From an uncultured Pirellula sp. (lineage in GTDB: Bacteria; Planctomycetota; Planctomycetia; Pirellulales; Pirellulaceae): a stretch of DNA of 64,000 bases. A model generated the notes under the pieces. It saw only the letters and a program-made list of their open reading frames with translations. It made no database searches and was not told the origin of the DNA. The position numbers and the translations under genes are program-made. The DNA lies in the NCBI GenBank assembly GCA_903892355.1, contig CAITIE010000014.1:34488-98487 (forward strand). Direction: 5' to 3'. Of this stretch, positions 36,407-45,551 are shown piece after piece. Position 1 is the stretch's first letter; each line of letters begins with the position of its first letter.

Positions 36407-37879
36407 ATGAAGGCCGTTCCCGATTTTTGGTTTGAGCCAGCCCCATGGGTGGATGGTAAGTGGCGCCGCGGAACCGAAGAAATATCGGTTCCCAATCCCG
36501 CCACCAATGCATCGCTGGCCTCGGTGAGCCGTGCAGACGCAGGTTTGGTAGCGCAAGCGATCGAAGGGGCGGAGAAGGCCTGGACGGATTGGAGAAGTCG
36601 ATCGCCGATCGAACGAGGCGTCATCCTCAAACGGACGGCAGCGCTGATGATCGCGAAGAGAGAGGACTTGGCCGTGTTGCTGAGCGCTGAACAAGGCAAA
36701 CCCTACGCGCAGGGCTTGGGCGAAGTCGACTACGCGGCAAGTTTTTTTCAGTGGTTTGGTGAAGAGGCAAGACGCTCGTACGGGAGGATCGCGGCGCATC
36801 CAGAGGCGGAGCGAGAGTTCTTTGTGGAGCACAAAGCGATTGGAGTCGCGGGGCTGATCACGCCATGGAATTTCCCGCTCGCCCAAGGCGCCAAAAAGAT
36901 CGCTGCTGCGTTGGCCGCCGGATGCACTGCTGTTTGGAAGCCCGCCGAACGAACACCTCTTATCGCGTTGGCAATGGCCCCGATCCTCGAGGAAGCTGGG
37001 CTGCCTCAGGGCGTATTGCAAATCGTACCGGGGCGAGGCGCAGTCGTTGGTAAAATCTTTGCGGAGCATCCTGCCGTACGCGTTTTGAGTCTTACCGGCT
37101 CCACGGCGACCGGGAGCGCGTTGATGGCGGATGCCGCGCGTCAAATCAAACGTGTATCGCTGGAACTCGGTGGCAATGCACCGTTCATCGTATTGCCAGA
37201 TGCTGACATTGAGTTCACCGCCGAGCATGTTTTACGCTTAAAGCTGTTTGTTTCAGGACAGGTGTGTGTGACGGCGAACCGTGTCTTTGTGCATGAATCG
37301 ATCGAGCGCGAGTTTCTGGATATACTTTCACAAAAATTGGAACGAGCGGTCGTCGGAAATGGTCTTTCGGATCATGTCGATGCCGGTCCGCTGATCCATC
37401 GACAAGCATGCCAGGATGTGGATGCGTTGGTGAGCCAAGCGCTTACCGCGGGGGCCAGGTTGGTTTGCAGAAATGCATCGTTTGAACGGGATCCGAGTCT
37501 TAAGGAGGGGAGTTTCTATCCCCTAACCCTGCTTTCGGACGTGCAGGATTCAATGCATATCGCCAGCCACGAGATATTTGGTCCGGTCATTCCTGTCCTT
37601 CGTTATAAAACGGTGGTGGAGGCGATCCAAAGGGCCAATGAAACACCCTATGGGCTTGCAGGCTACGTTTACGGTCAAGACATGACCAGTTGCCGTGCCG
37701 TGGCCCGTGAATTAGAAGTTGGGATCGTTGGTGTCAATGAATGGCGGCCACTCAAGGCTGAAATACCCTTTGGCGGAATCAAGCAAAGTGGGATCGGTGC
37801 AGAGGGTGGCGAAGAAGGAATGCGTGAGTTCCTTTGCACACAAGTCATATCGATGCCCAAGCCCACTTGGGAGCGTTAG
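36407..37879 (+). CDS. NAD(P)-dependent aldehyde dehydrogenase
   Basis: A 490-aa aldehyde dehydrogenase. Recognisable parts are GLITPWNFPLAQGAKKIAAALAAGCTAVWKPAERTP (cofactor loop), LSLTGSTATGSALM, the catalytic Glu in SLELGGNAPFIVLPDAD and the catalytic Cys in SGQVCVTANRVFV, then HEIFGPVIPVL and IPFGGIKQSGIGAEGG. It looks closest to succinate-semialdehyde or lactaldehyde dehydrogenases. AGAGGA at 36393-36398, 8 bases before ATG 36407, fixes the start. It follows the iron alcohol dehydrogenase by 178 bases and precedes the SDR by 12 bases. It could oxidise an aldehyde shared with that enzyme. Confidence 0.92.
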   Translation: MKAVPDFWFEPAPWVDGKWRRGTEEISVPNPATNASLASVSRADAGLVAQAIEGAEKAWTDWRSRSPIERGVILKRTAALMIAKREDLAVLLSAEQGKPYAQGLGEVDYAASFFQWFGEEARRSYGRIAAHPEAEREFFVEHKAIGVAGLITPWNFPLAQGAKKIAAALAAGCTAVWKPAERTPLIALAMAPILEEAGLPQGVLQIVPGRGAVVGKIFAEHPAVRVLSLTGSTATGSALMADAARQIKRVSLELGGNAPFIVLPDADIEFTAEHVLRLKLFVSGQVCVTANRVFVHESIEREFLDILSQKLERAVVGNGLSDHVDAGPLIHRQACQDVDALVSQALTAGARLVCRNASFERDPSLKEGSFYPLTLLSDVQDSMHIASHEIFGPVIPVLRYKTVVEAIQRANETPYGLAGYVYGQDMTSCRAVARELEVGIVGVNEWRPLKAEIPFGGIKQSGIGAEGGEEGMREFLCTQVISMPKPTWER

Positions 37880-37891
37880 GAGAATCAGGCT

Positions 37892-38692
37892 ATGAGCCAG
37901 TCATCGGCGGCAATAGAAATCTTTTCTCTACGAGGGAAGACGGCAGTAATCACAGGTGGAGCATCCGGTATCGGTCTAGCAATCGCTAAACGGTTCGGAT
38001 GTCATGGCGGATTGATTGAAGTGGTAGATATTGAACCTGATAAAATCGACTCCGCTGTCCAGTCGATTCGGGGATTGGATGGAGATGCTTTTGGCGAAGT
38101 GTGCGATGTCGGGGATTCCCGTTCGGTGCACGGGCTATTTGAGCGTATCCATCAACGGCGACGCCGCATCGATATCCTCGTCAATTGCGCTGGCGTAGTG
38201 CATATCGGAAATGCGCTCAATACTTCGGCGGAGGATTTCGAGCGAGTCCAACGTGTCAATGTCCAAGGTGTCGCAAATTGCTCGCAAGCAGCGTTGCGGT
38301 ACATGGTGGATCAGCAAGGCGGGGCGATATTGAACCTGGCGTCTACGGTATCCCATTTTGGTCTAGCGAATCGATTTGCTTACACCGCGAGCAAAGGGGC
38401 CGTGCTCGCAATGACGTATTCCATTGCCAAGGATTTCTTGCCCCACGGCATTCGTTGCAACGCTCTACTTCCCGGAAGGATTCACACTCCGTTGGTGGAT
38501 GCATTTATTGCCAAAAACTACGTTGGACATGAAGCCGAGATGTTTGACAAGTTGAGCAAAGAGCAACCGATCGGGAGGATGGGGACACCCGAGGAGGTCG
38601 CCGCTGCGGCTCATTTCTTATGCAGCGACGATGCGGGTTTCATCACCGGTTCAGGCTACCCAGTGGATGGAGGCGTGCTCACGTTGCGCTAA
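37892..38692 (+). CDS. Short-chain dehydrogenase/reductase
   Basis: A 266-aa classical SDR. TGGASGIGLA is the nucleotide-binding glycine motif, NCAGVV the NAG-type motif, LASTVS contains the catalytic Ser, YTASKGAV the Tyr-x3-Lys, and the C-terminus YPVDGGVL is typical. Asp in VVDIEP after beta-2 suggests NAD preference. AGGAGA at 37878-37883 overlaps the aldehyde dehydrogenase stop and places ATG 37892. In sugar clusters such SDRs oxidise fucose, rhamnose or sugar acids; the substrate here is open. Its stop overlaps the convergent rhamnulokinase stop by four bases. Confidence 0.92.
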   Translation: MSQSSAAIEIFSLRGKTAVITGGASGIGLAIAKRFGCHGGLIEVVDIEPDKIDSAVQSIRGLDGDAFGEVCDVGDSRSVHGLFERIHQRRRRIDILVNCAGVVHIGNALNTSAEDFERVQRVNVQGVANCSQAALRYMVDQQGGAILNLASTVSHFGLANRFAYTASKGAVLAMTYSIAKDFLPHGIRCNALLPGRIHTPLVDAFIAKNYVGHEAEMFDKLSKEQPIGRMGTPEEVAAAAHFLCSDDAGFITGSGYPVDGGVLTLR

Positions 38693-40191
38693 TACGGCAA
38701 TGCCCCTTGTTGGAGGCGTGCCAATGCATCGTTCCACGGACTCGTGTTCTTCGGCTGGTAGACTTGGATGTCGCTCAGCGATCGCATCCATGAACGAAAC
38801 TCTGCAATAGAGTGGAATTTGCCCAAGGCGAGCAGTTGAGAGCTCACATTTCCAAGCGCGGTTGCTTCGACCGGCCCCGCGACCACGGTTCGATTGCATG
38901 CGTCGGCGGTCATCTGGCACAAGAGTTGGTTTTTGACACCGCCGCCGACGATATGGATCGTTTCAAGCGAGTAGCCGAGGAGGCTTTCGAGATACTCAAG
39001 GCAAATTCGGTAGCGGAGTGCCAAGCTTTCCAAGGCGGCGCGGGCGAGAGCTCCATCGCTTGAGGGAGTCGATTGGCCCGTTTTGCGGAGATAGTCGAGA
39101 ATGGCTTCGACCATATCCTCCGGCGAAACGAACATAGGGTGTTCCAGATCGACCCAGTGCTGCAGCGGTGTTGCTTCGGCGGCGAGGGTGGTCAACGTCG
39201 TCCAATCGTACGGTTTACCTCGTCGTTGCCACGAAACCCGGCATTGTTGGAACGGCCATAGCCCTGCGATGTTCTTGAGGAGTCGAACGCTACCATTGGC
39301 GCCACCTTCGTTCGTAAAGTTCAATTCGGCACAGCGCGCATTGAGCATCGGTCGGTCTAGCTCAACACCCATCAAGGACCAGGTTCCACTGCTGATGTAG
39401 CACCAATTTGGCCGTTCGTGAGCGAAGCCATCGGCGGGAACCGCCAGAACCGCAGAACCAGTATCGTGCGTCGCAGGAACAATGGTTTTAGCGCGAGACG
39501 ACAAGCCTGTACGGGTTCGAACGCCAGGACGGACCGATCCGAGATCGGTTCCGGGTTGTACGGGTGGGGAGAACAATTTGGTTGGAATGTTCAATCCTTC
39601 CAAGACCTTCGTCGACCATCCGCTGCTCCCCGGGCTCAGCAGCTGAGTCGTGCTCGCATTAGTAAATTCGTTGACTTTCTCTCCGGTCAAAGCCCAGTGA
39701 AAAAAGTCGGGGATCATCAAGAACCGCTCTGCGATGTCCAGCAGCGGGGAGTTCTCTACCCGCATGCTGTAGAGTTGGTACAGGGTGTTGATTTCCATGA
39801 ACTGGATCCCGGTCTCTGCGAAGATATCTGCACGAGAAACCCGTTCAAACGCTTGGGACATCATTCCCCTGGTGCGAGCATCCCGATAGCAAAATGCGGG
39901 TCCGACCAGATCATCATTTCGATCTAACAGCACATAGTCCACTCCCCACGTGTCGACGCCTAGGCTGACGATTTGGTCTCGATATTGGTCCGCAGCCATG
40001 CCGATACCGCGTTCAATTTCTTTCCATAGATTCAGTACATTCCAATGGAGTCGATTGCCGATCGGCAGCGGGGCATTTTCAAAACGATGGACTTCGTGCA
40101 GTACGATTTGGTCACCGCGCAACTCTGCGGCAATGACGCGTCCGCTGGAAGCACCTAAATCGATCGCAAGCGAAATATCCGGATGATCCAT
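38689..40191 (-). CDS. rhaB: Rhamnulokinase
   Basis: A 500-aa FGGY-family kinase. SLAIDLGASSGRVIAAEL at the N-terminus, LHWNVLNLWKEIERGI, SLGVDTWGVDYVLLD and FCYRDARTRGM are close to RhaB, which phosphorylates L-rhamnulose at C1. TGIQFMEINTLYQL, PATHDTGSAVLAVP and SSGTWSLMGVEL are the RhaB-type middle motifs, and IHIVGGGVKNQLLCQMTAD the C-terminal nucleotide motif. Length is close to E. coli RhaB (489 aa). The product, rhamnulose 1-phosphate, is normally split to dihydroxyacetone phosphate and lactaldehyde. No isomerase or aldolase gene is in the window. It converges on the dehydrogenase cluster. Confidence 0.93.
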   Translation of the reverse strand: MDHPDISLAIDLGASSGRVIAAELRGDQIVLHEVHRFENAPLPIGNRLHWNVLNLWKEIERGIGMAADQYRDQIVSLGVDTWGVDYVLLDRNDDLVGPAFCYRDARTRGMMSQAFERVSRADIFAETGIQFMEINTLYQLYSMRVENSPLLDIAERFLMIPDFFHWALTGEKVNEFTNASTTQLLSPGSSGWSTKVLEGLNIPTKLFSPPVQPGTDLGSVRPGVRTRTGLSSRAKTIVPATHDTGSAVLAVPADGFAHERPNWCYISSGTWSLMGVELDRPMLNARCAELNFTNEGGANGSVRLLKNIAGLWPFQQCRVSWQRRGKPYDWTTLTTLAAEATPLQHWVDLEHPMFVSPEDMVEAILDYLRKTGQSTPSSDGALARAALESLALRYRICLEYLESLLGYSLETIHIVGGGVKNQLLCQMTADACNRTVVAGPVEATALGNVSSQLLALGKFHSIAEFRSWMRSLSDIQVYQPKNTSPWNDALARLQQGALPY

Positions 40192-40282
40192 GTTGTTTTA
40201 ATTAGGGTATGAGTTAGGAGGAGGAAGTGCTGATGGAAGGGAATCGAACACGCTGACTCAAGGGCTTGTCGGAGTCCATACG

Positions 40283-42754
40283 TCATGCTCGGTGCTTTTT
40301 GCGCCGAACTCCCGTTCTTAGGGCGGACTCGAGTTGTGAGATCGCGACTTGAATCCGATCTTTCTGCCTCGCGTCCAGCGGCATCGCTTCGCCAAACCGC
40401 TGTTCATAAAAAGCATCTGACAAGTCCCCAGCATCGAGAGTCACTCCGTAGGACAACAACTCGGTGGCGGCGACGTTCAAAAACTCACGTTGTGTTTGCG
40501 AATCCTCTCGTCGAAGGCCCAGTTTGCGGAGCAGTTTTGACACCCGCTCGTAAAATTCTACCCGTGAAACATCACGACGCGATGTGTTCTTTCGTCGCCG
40601 TGTGGTTGGCAGTAGATTCGGAAAGAGTTGCGGTACCAATCGAAACAACGCCACAAGCAATCCACCTATCCCAAAAATGGCTAAAGCGACACGCCATGAG
40701 AACCAGCGATCCGGAGAAAGCAGACCACCAATAAAGCGGCTCGATTGCATGCGGTAGAGAACCGACTGAATCTGTAGCCAGACGTTCGAGTAAGAACTGC
40801 CAGAGGACTCGCCAAACAGTGAAAAAATCGAACCTTGCTTGGATTTATCCATGTTCATCACCATTTCGGTCCACAAGTCCTGCATTGCATCCAAGGTTTG
40901 CGTTTTCGAAATACGAAACGTGCCCCCTGCGTTGGATCCTTCGCCGGATGGAGTTGGGTCCAGCCGAATCCAGACACCTTTGGTGGCCCATGGTGGGATA
41001 ATGACGTTGTTGCGTACAACTTCCTCGCTCTTTGCGATCTCATCGAGCGTGAAATAGGCCTCCACCCAAGTATGGGCATGCTGTTGGAGTACCGGGAAGT
41101 AGCCACCGACATCGTTGTACTCGTTGGGTCTAAAGCCGATTACCAAACGGGTTGGGATAGAATAGGACCTCAGCATCAAAGCCAGTGAGCTTGCAAAGTA
41201 CTGGCAATGCCCACGTTTCTTGTTGATAAGGAAATCTGTAATCGGGTCGAGATTGCGATCCTTTGGTCCCGTGAGAGAAAGCGTATAGTTGAAATCCCCA
41301 CTGTTGGCCAAATAATCTTCCAAGTAGAAAGCTTTTGATAATTTGCTTTGCAGAGGTTCCTTGCTCAAGGCCAAAATTCTCTCGAGTTCCGGCAGCGCCT
41401 CGTCCATGCTCGCAGGGAATCGGGTCAATTCACCGCGGTAGAGTGAGAATGTACTCGGCTGCTTGTCTTCTAAACAATCGGAGAAATCAGGGAGGATCGC
41501 AGAGTCAGTTCCAGAAGCGAGTGCCAGCGTCATGAACGAGTAGCGGCGTTTTACACCGCGCTGATCTTCTTTTTGCTCTTTTGGATCGATCATTCGCCAA
41601 TCACGGCGAACGGTTTTGAAGTTCGATTTTTCAAGCTGAGCGAATGGAGGTAGGCTTGCCACAACATCCCCAAACGGTGACTTCTCGATCACCGTAACCA
41701 AAACACGATCAGAGATGGCTAGTAAATCGCTGTCGAGTTCCGACGGGTTCGGGATTTCACGAGCGTTGGAACTGTTTGCTAATGCGACACCGCGCTCTGC
41801 CGGAATCCAATAACCTTGCCCTGGTCCATCGATGTAACGATGGACTACACTCATTCGAATGTAAGGAGGTTGGCTGGGACGATAGTTGGCGCCAGTTTTT
41901 TCATTGAGCATCGACAAACGCAGCGCTGGTTTGTCGCTTTTGAGCAGTTCGCCAATAAACTGCAAGGTAATCTGATCGCTGAAACCGACGTTGTCTTCGC
42001 CCCATCCTAGCGATGCCCTGTCAAATGAATCGCTGTGCAGTCGAGGTAGCATGTAGAAAAAGGCGACGGAGAACAGGAGCGTCGCGATCGCCATCGGCAA
42101 GACTCCCGCTCGCCAACGAATGGCCCCACTCGCCCTACCGATGGAGGACGCTTTTTGATCCGGCGCTGCCGTCAGAGTGACACCCGAACTTCGGCGAGTC
42201 ACCAACTGCTCTTTTCCCAGCCAGTGGAGAAGGCTGGCCCAGTAACCGGTGGATTCGGCTACCGACTCGCTATGTCGCATTAAGGAGCTGTACTGGGCTA
42301 GCGAAATCAACGCTGCACAGCCGATAATCAGAAGTGGCAGCATGATAACGCCATAGAGAACGCTGTCGTTCACCAAAGCTGCTACCACCAATTCGAGCAA
42401 CAAGAAAACTCCCAATTGCTCAAAGACACGCTTTGACTTCTTTTGGAACATTAGGGGGATCTGCACGTAGACCAGAAGGTTGCCCACGGCGAGCAACTTG
42501 TTGCCGGATTCATTCAACACAAAGTCCCGGATCGCGATCATCGCACCGAAAATCATCAGTCCATAGACCAAAAACCTATGCAATGAAAACCAACCCAACG
42601 TGTCTGTATAAATGAAGGCCAGCAACGAGGCGACCGCTACCAAGAGTGGTAGGTTCCAAGAATCTTGACCCAAGCCGATCAGACCCGCTGCGATGAATGC
42701 GAAAATCGCAAAGCATATCGTTAGCTGCCTGACACTTCGATCCAGTTCTTTCAT
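40283..42754 (-). CDS. Transglutaminase-like membrane protein (TgpA/DUF3488 type)
   Basis: An 823-aa inner-membrane protein. Residues 8-150 hold about five to six transmembrane helices, with another at 216-237. A periplasmic transglutaminase-like domain follows with catalytic Cys517 (KRGHCQYFASSLALMLRS), His561 (QQHAHTWVEAYF) and Asp599 (RLDPTPSG). A further helix lies near residue 690, and the C-terminal ~110 residues are cytoplasmic helices (DUF4129-like). The family includes TgpA of Pseudomonas, an essential periplasmic protein of unknown substrate. It starts 26 bases after the prepilin peptidase ends. It is often paired with a MoxR ATPase and a DUF58 protein, which are not seen here. Confidence 0.88.
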   Translation of the reverse strand: MKELDRSVRQLTICFAIFAFIAAGLIGLGQDSWNLPLLVAVASLLAFIYTDTLGWFSLHRFLVYGLMIFGAMIAIRDFVLNESGNKLLAVGNLLVYVQIPLMFQKKSKRVFEQLGVFLLLELVVAALVNDSVLYGVIMLPLLIIGCAALISLAQYSSLMRHSESVAESTGYWASLLHWLGKEQLVTRRSSGVTLTAAPDQKASSIGRASGAIRWRAGVLPMAIATLLFSVAFFYMLPRLHSDSFDRASLGWGEDNVGFSDQITLQFIGELLKSDKPALRLSMLNEKTGANYRPSQPPYIRMSVVHRYIDGPGQGYWIPAERGVALANSSNAREIPNPSELDSDLLAISDRVLVTVIEKSPFGDVVASLPPFAQLEKSNFKTVRRDWRMIDPKEQKEDQRGVKRRYSFMTLALASGTDSAILPDFSDCLEDKQPSTFSLYRGELTRFPASMDEALPELERILALSKEPLQSKLSKAFYLEDYLANSGDFNYTLSLTGPKDRNLDPITDFLINKKRGHCQYFASSLALMLRSYSIPTRLVIGFRPNEYNDVGGYFPVLQQHAHTWVEAYFTLDEIAKSEEVVRNNVIIPPWATKGVWIRLDPTPSGEGSNAGGTFRISKTQTLDAMQDLWTEMVMNMDKSKQGSIFSLFGESSGSSYSNVWLQIQSVLYRMQSSRFIGGLLSPDRWFSWRVALAIFGIGGLLVALFRLVPQLFPNLLPTTRRRKNTSRRDVSRVEFYERVSKLLRKLGLRREDSQTQREFLNVAATELLSYGVTLDAGDLSDAFYEQRFGEAMPLDARQKDRIQVAISQLESALRTGVRRKKHRA

Positions 42755-42780
42755 GGTTGCTTCAACCTCTTCGCTTCGCG

Positions 42781-44055
42781 TTACCGGCCATTGGATCCGC
42801 CCGAGAGAACGAGTTTAACCGAATGGACGACCCAAAGCATACCTCCCATGACACCTATCAGCCCGAGCAGTACGAGGTACGCTTGTGTGACCGGAATCAA
42901 GTACCAAATCTCCGAAAAATACCCCCATAAGCGTACCCAATCGAGCATGAGATAAACCGTTGCGATCGAAAGGTAAGGACCAAACGGGGTCTCTTCATTT
43001 CCTGTCAATACAAACCGGATGACAATCAATGGAACGCCAAGACAAGGCCCGAGAAATACAGCGATCCATACGAATTGCCATCCGAAGAATGCGCCTACCA
43101 TCGCCATGAGTGTGACGTCTCCGAAACCTAGCGCCTCGCGCCCTATCGCAATCCTAGCCACCAATCGCATGCCCCACACCAATGCGCCCCCTAATCCAAT
43201 TCCGATCAACGAGGAAAGCAAAGCTCGCCACTGTACAGGAGGTAGCCAAACGTAAGATGCGATGATTAAAACGCTGCCTACAGCACTCATCAGCAATATC
43301 AACGGCAAGTTAAAGCTGCGCAGAAAACTGACGATCGCATATTGCACCCCTTTGGAAAAACCGCGGCGAGAAATCCACCTCAAATTTCCAAACGCGCAGC
43401 ACCATGCAAGCCAAATCAAAATCGCGATGGTTAGACCGCTGGACCAACCTCCGGTCTGTCCCCATTCCATGATCCATTCGCTCGGAGAGCCAGCGTGAAT
43501 CGATACGCTTTCTTGATTCAACGGGATAGAGGTGCCGACCGTTTCGGTACCCCAAAGCGGCCAGCTTGGTACCAAGGCCGATCCGAGCAACCCAATCAGT
43601 GTGCCCGGGACAGTGATCAAATCAGGGATTGTCATTTCATCAAAGTCAATGAACGTCGCGAGCGTCAGCAATACGAGCAAAATACTGTACGTCACGAATT
43701 GCACGTGCATCGCCCATTGTTGCGCAGAGGCGGGTTGGATCGCTATCGGGATGCAATAGCCCGACATCACCGTCCGATACAAAAGTACCCAGAGGATGGG
43801 CGTCGCCAGTTCGATAAGGAATGGCCTCAACCAAAAGAACTTGCCCAAGAGCTCTTTATCAGCGCCGCGAAACAACCATCCGACGATGGGCAGTTTGCAG
43901 AGAGTTGACAGCGAGTTCCATTCGGTCGGACGTTTCTGCCATGGGCTCACCGGTGAAGGGAAGAAACATATCGAATAGATCCAAAGATTGATCAGCGGCC
44001 CCAATACTAGCCCAATCAAAATCAAGATTATCTCTACAGCATCGAAGTTTCCCAC
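42781..44055 (-). CDS. Prepilin peptidase (A24 family), atypical N-terminus
   Basis: A 424-aa multi-pass aspartyl peptidase that cleaves type IV prepilin-like leaders. The two catalytic aspartates are in ATFIDFDEMTIPDLITVPG and ALGFGDVTLMAMVGAFFGWQ, the GxGD-type motif. The N-terminal helix EIILILIGLVLGPLINLWIY resembles the usual first segment, but the paired CxxC cysteines of the methyltransferase domain are absent. I start at GTG 44055 because the ATG at 44127 would translate through an 8-bp triplet repeat with no homology. It could process the DUF1559 protein at 31.7 kb. Two long extra loops make it larger than the usual 250-290 aa. Confidence 0.85.
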   Translation of the reverse strand: MGNFDAVEIILILIGLVLGPLINLWIYSICFFPSPVSPWQKRPTEWNSLSTLCKLPIVGWLFRGADKELLGKFFWLRPFLIELATPILWVLLYRTVMSGYCIPIAIQPASAQQWAMHVQFVTYSILLVLLTLATFIDFDEMTIPDLITVPGTLIGLLGSALVPSWPLWGTETVGTSIPLNQESVSIHAGSPSEWIMEWGQTGGWSSGLTIAILIWLAWCCAFGNLRWISRRGFSKGVQYAIVSFLRSFNLPLILLMSAVGSVLIIASYVWLPPVQWRALLSSLIGIGLGGALVWGMRLVARIAIGREALGFGDVTLMAMVGAFFGWQFVWIAVFLGPCLGVPLIVIRFVLTGNEETPFGPYLSIATVYLMLDWVRLWGYFSEIWYLIPVTQAYLVLLGLIGVMGGMLWVVHSVKLVLSGGSNGR

Positions 44056-44080
44056 CGCACAACTCTTTCTTTTCTTAAAC

Positions 44081-44104
44081 GGTTCCGCGGTTCCGCGGTT
44101 CTGC
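44081..44104. repeat. 8-bp tandem repeat, 3 copies, upstream of the prepilin peptidase
   Basis: GGTTCCGC, GGTTCCGC, GGTTCTGC at 44081-44104. It lies just outside the GTG start at 44055, supporting a non-coding location and arguing against the ATG at 44127. Confidence 0.8.
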
Positions 44105-44205
44105 GTTTGGTGAGCGACTCCTCGCAACTTGTCAGCTCATCCTTGGCAATTGAGTCGCGTATTCGCAGCAGTCGCCGGCTGCTGTATTCTATCCCAGCTT
44201 TGGGG

Positions 44206-44757
44206 TTAGGTGGGACGGGTTTCTTGTCCTCGCTGGATTTGAAACCACACCGCGATTTGTTTAGCCAATTCGATGGGTGAAGAAGTCGCTGATTGGAGAA
44301 TCAAGTCGGATAATTCTTGGTAGAGTGGCTCTCGCTGTTTCAGCACGGTTGCGATCTCACCAAGTGTCCCGAGAGCGGTCAAGCTAGGACGGCGCTTTCC
44401 TTGGGCTTCATCCTCGGAGAGTCTGGCCGCCAGTTGCTCTGCAGAGGCTTGGAGCCAAACGGAAAAACCGGTCGCTTTCAGGATGTCGCGGTTTTCGGAA
44501 CGCAGGATCGCTCCTCCGCCCAAGGAGATCACGCTGGGTTCGCGCACTGAAACCGAACGGATGGCGGACGCCTCGAGATCGCGAAAACCTTTTTCGCCGA
44601 GACTTGTGAAGAGGTCAGGAATCGCTCGACCAGACTGATTCTCAACCACTTCATCGGTATCGACGAATGGAAGCATCAGCTCTTCCGCTAACAAGCGACC
44701 CACCGTGGTCTTGCCACAACCTCGGTAACCGACCAAATACAAATGGTTCCGAGCCAT
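44206..44757 (-). CDS. aroK: Shikimate kinase
   Basis: A 183-aa P-loop kinase that makes shikimate 3-phosphate in aromatic amino-acid synthesis. LYLVGYRGCGKTTVGRLLAEEL is the Walker A region. VDTDEVVENQSGRAIPDLF and GEKGFRDLEASAI form the shikimate-binding region, SLGGGAILRSENRDIL is the GGG motif, and KRRPSL is the lid arginine. Length is close to AroK (173 aa). It starts 109 bases after the rplU stop, which may place it in the rplU transcript, an unusual neighbour for that ribosomal gene. Confidence 0.94.
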   Translation of the reverse strand: MARNHLYLVGYRGCGKTTVGRLLAEELMLPFVDTDEVVENQSGRAIPDLFTSLGEKGFRDLEASAIRSVSVREPSVISLGGGAILRSENRDILKATGFSVWLQASAEQLAARLSEDEAQGKRRPSLTALGTLGEIATVLKQREPLYQELSDLILQSATSSPIELAKQIAVWFQIQRGQETRPT

Positions 44758-44866
44758 GGAGCGGCGATATTAGAATGAGGTGACCAGCTCGTTTTCAAGC
44801 CGCCGCGGTAAAGGATACCGACTTCGGTACCAGAATCTCAATGGCGGCGGAGCAAACCCCGGGGGA

Positions 44867-45181
44867 TTAGCCCTGAATCGCTTTGATCATCACCCGTGTG
44901 TACTTCTGGCGGTGACCAGTACGGGCATCGAAGTTCTTGCGACGACTGAACTTCTGAATGAAGACCTTCTTGGCTTGCTCAAGCCCAACAACTTCTGCTT
45001 GAACCTTGGCACCATGGACCGTAGGTTGACCAAGTTTCAGACCGGCGTCACCACCGATCGCGAGAACACGGTCGAACTCAATCGCGTCGCCGGATTCCAC
45101 CGTTTCACGATAGTCGATGTCCAAAAGGAGGCCTTCAGTTACTTTGTATTGGCGTCCGCCGTCACAAATGATCGCGTACAT
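44867..45181 (-). CDS. rplU: 50S ribosomal protein L21
   Basis: A 104-aa ribosomal protein (E. coli L21 is 103 aa). MYAIICDGGRQYKVTEG, DYRETVESGDAIEFDRVL, VHGAKVQAEVVG and the basic signature KKVFIQKFSRRKNFDARTGHRQKYTRVMI are diagnostic. It binds 23S rRNA in the large subunit. The usual partner rpmA (L27) is not downstream: only 109 bases separate it from aroK, too little for L27. rpmA must lie elsewhere. Confidence 0.97.
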   Translation of the reverse strand: MYAIICDGGRQYKVTEGLLLDIDYRETVESGDAIEFDRVLAIGGDAGLKLGQPTVHGAKVQAEVVGLEQAKKVFIQKFSRRKNFDARTGHRQKYTRVMIKAIQG

Positions 45182-45551
45182 TTCGAAAGTTCGTCAATTA
45201 ATCCGTAGGGGCTCAGAACTGTATAGGGGTGAAGAGTTTAGCTGCGATCCGGGCGATCGTCGAGTCCATTTAGGGCGTCCGCTCCGCGGAATCTACAAAG
45301 AATCTACCTCAACTCCGGCCGGAATCCTGGATTGAAGGCAGGGAATCCCCCCTTCAAACCCGCCTAGAATCCCGTTTTTAGGTTCTTTAAGTGTCTGCGG
45401 GGTAGAGGGTTGTGGTTTTTTCGTGGTGCTTGAATCTTCGTGAGTTCCGTGCCGACGGGCGACTACAGAGGTTGCGGTTGAGCAAAAAAGGGGGATGAGG
45501 TGTTTTTTGCATGCGACTACCCTCCTGCGGCACTCTCGCTACATTTCTGGC
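45182..45551. other. Divergent region upstream of rplU and the helicase
   Basis: About 370 bases with no gene. On the rplU side it holds a near repeat GAATCTACAAA / GAATCTAC (45289-45307) and several GGAATCC-like words. A 7-bp stem TTGAAGG/CCTTCAA (45332-45338 and 45351-45357) encloses GGGAATCCC, possibly an L21 leader structure. There is no T-run, so it is probably not a terminator. Confidence 0.5.

Noticed and set aside
45332..45357. Hairpin upstream of rplU as a terminator
   Set aside because: There is no adjacent T-run on either strand; it may be an RNA leader or chance.
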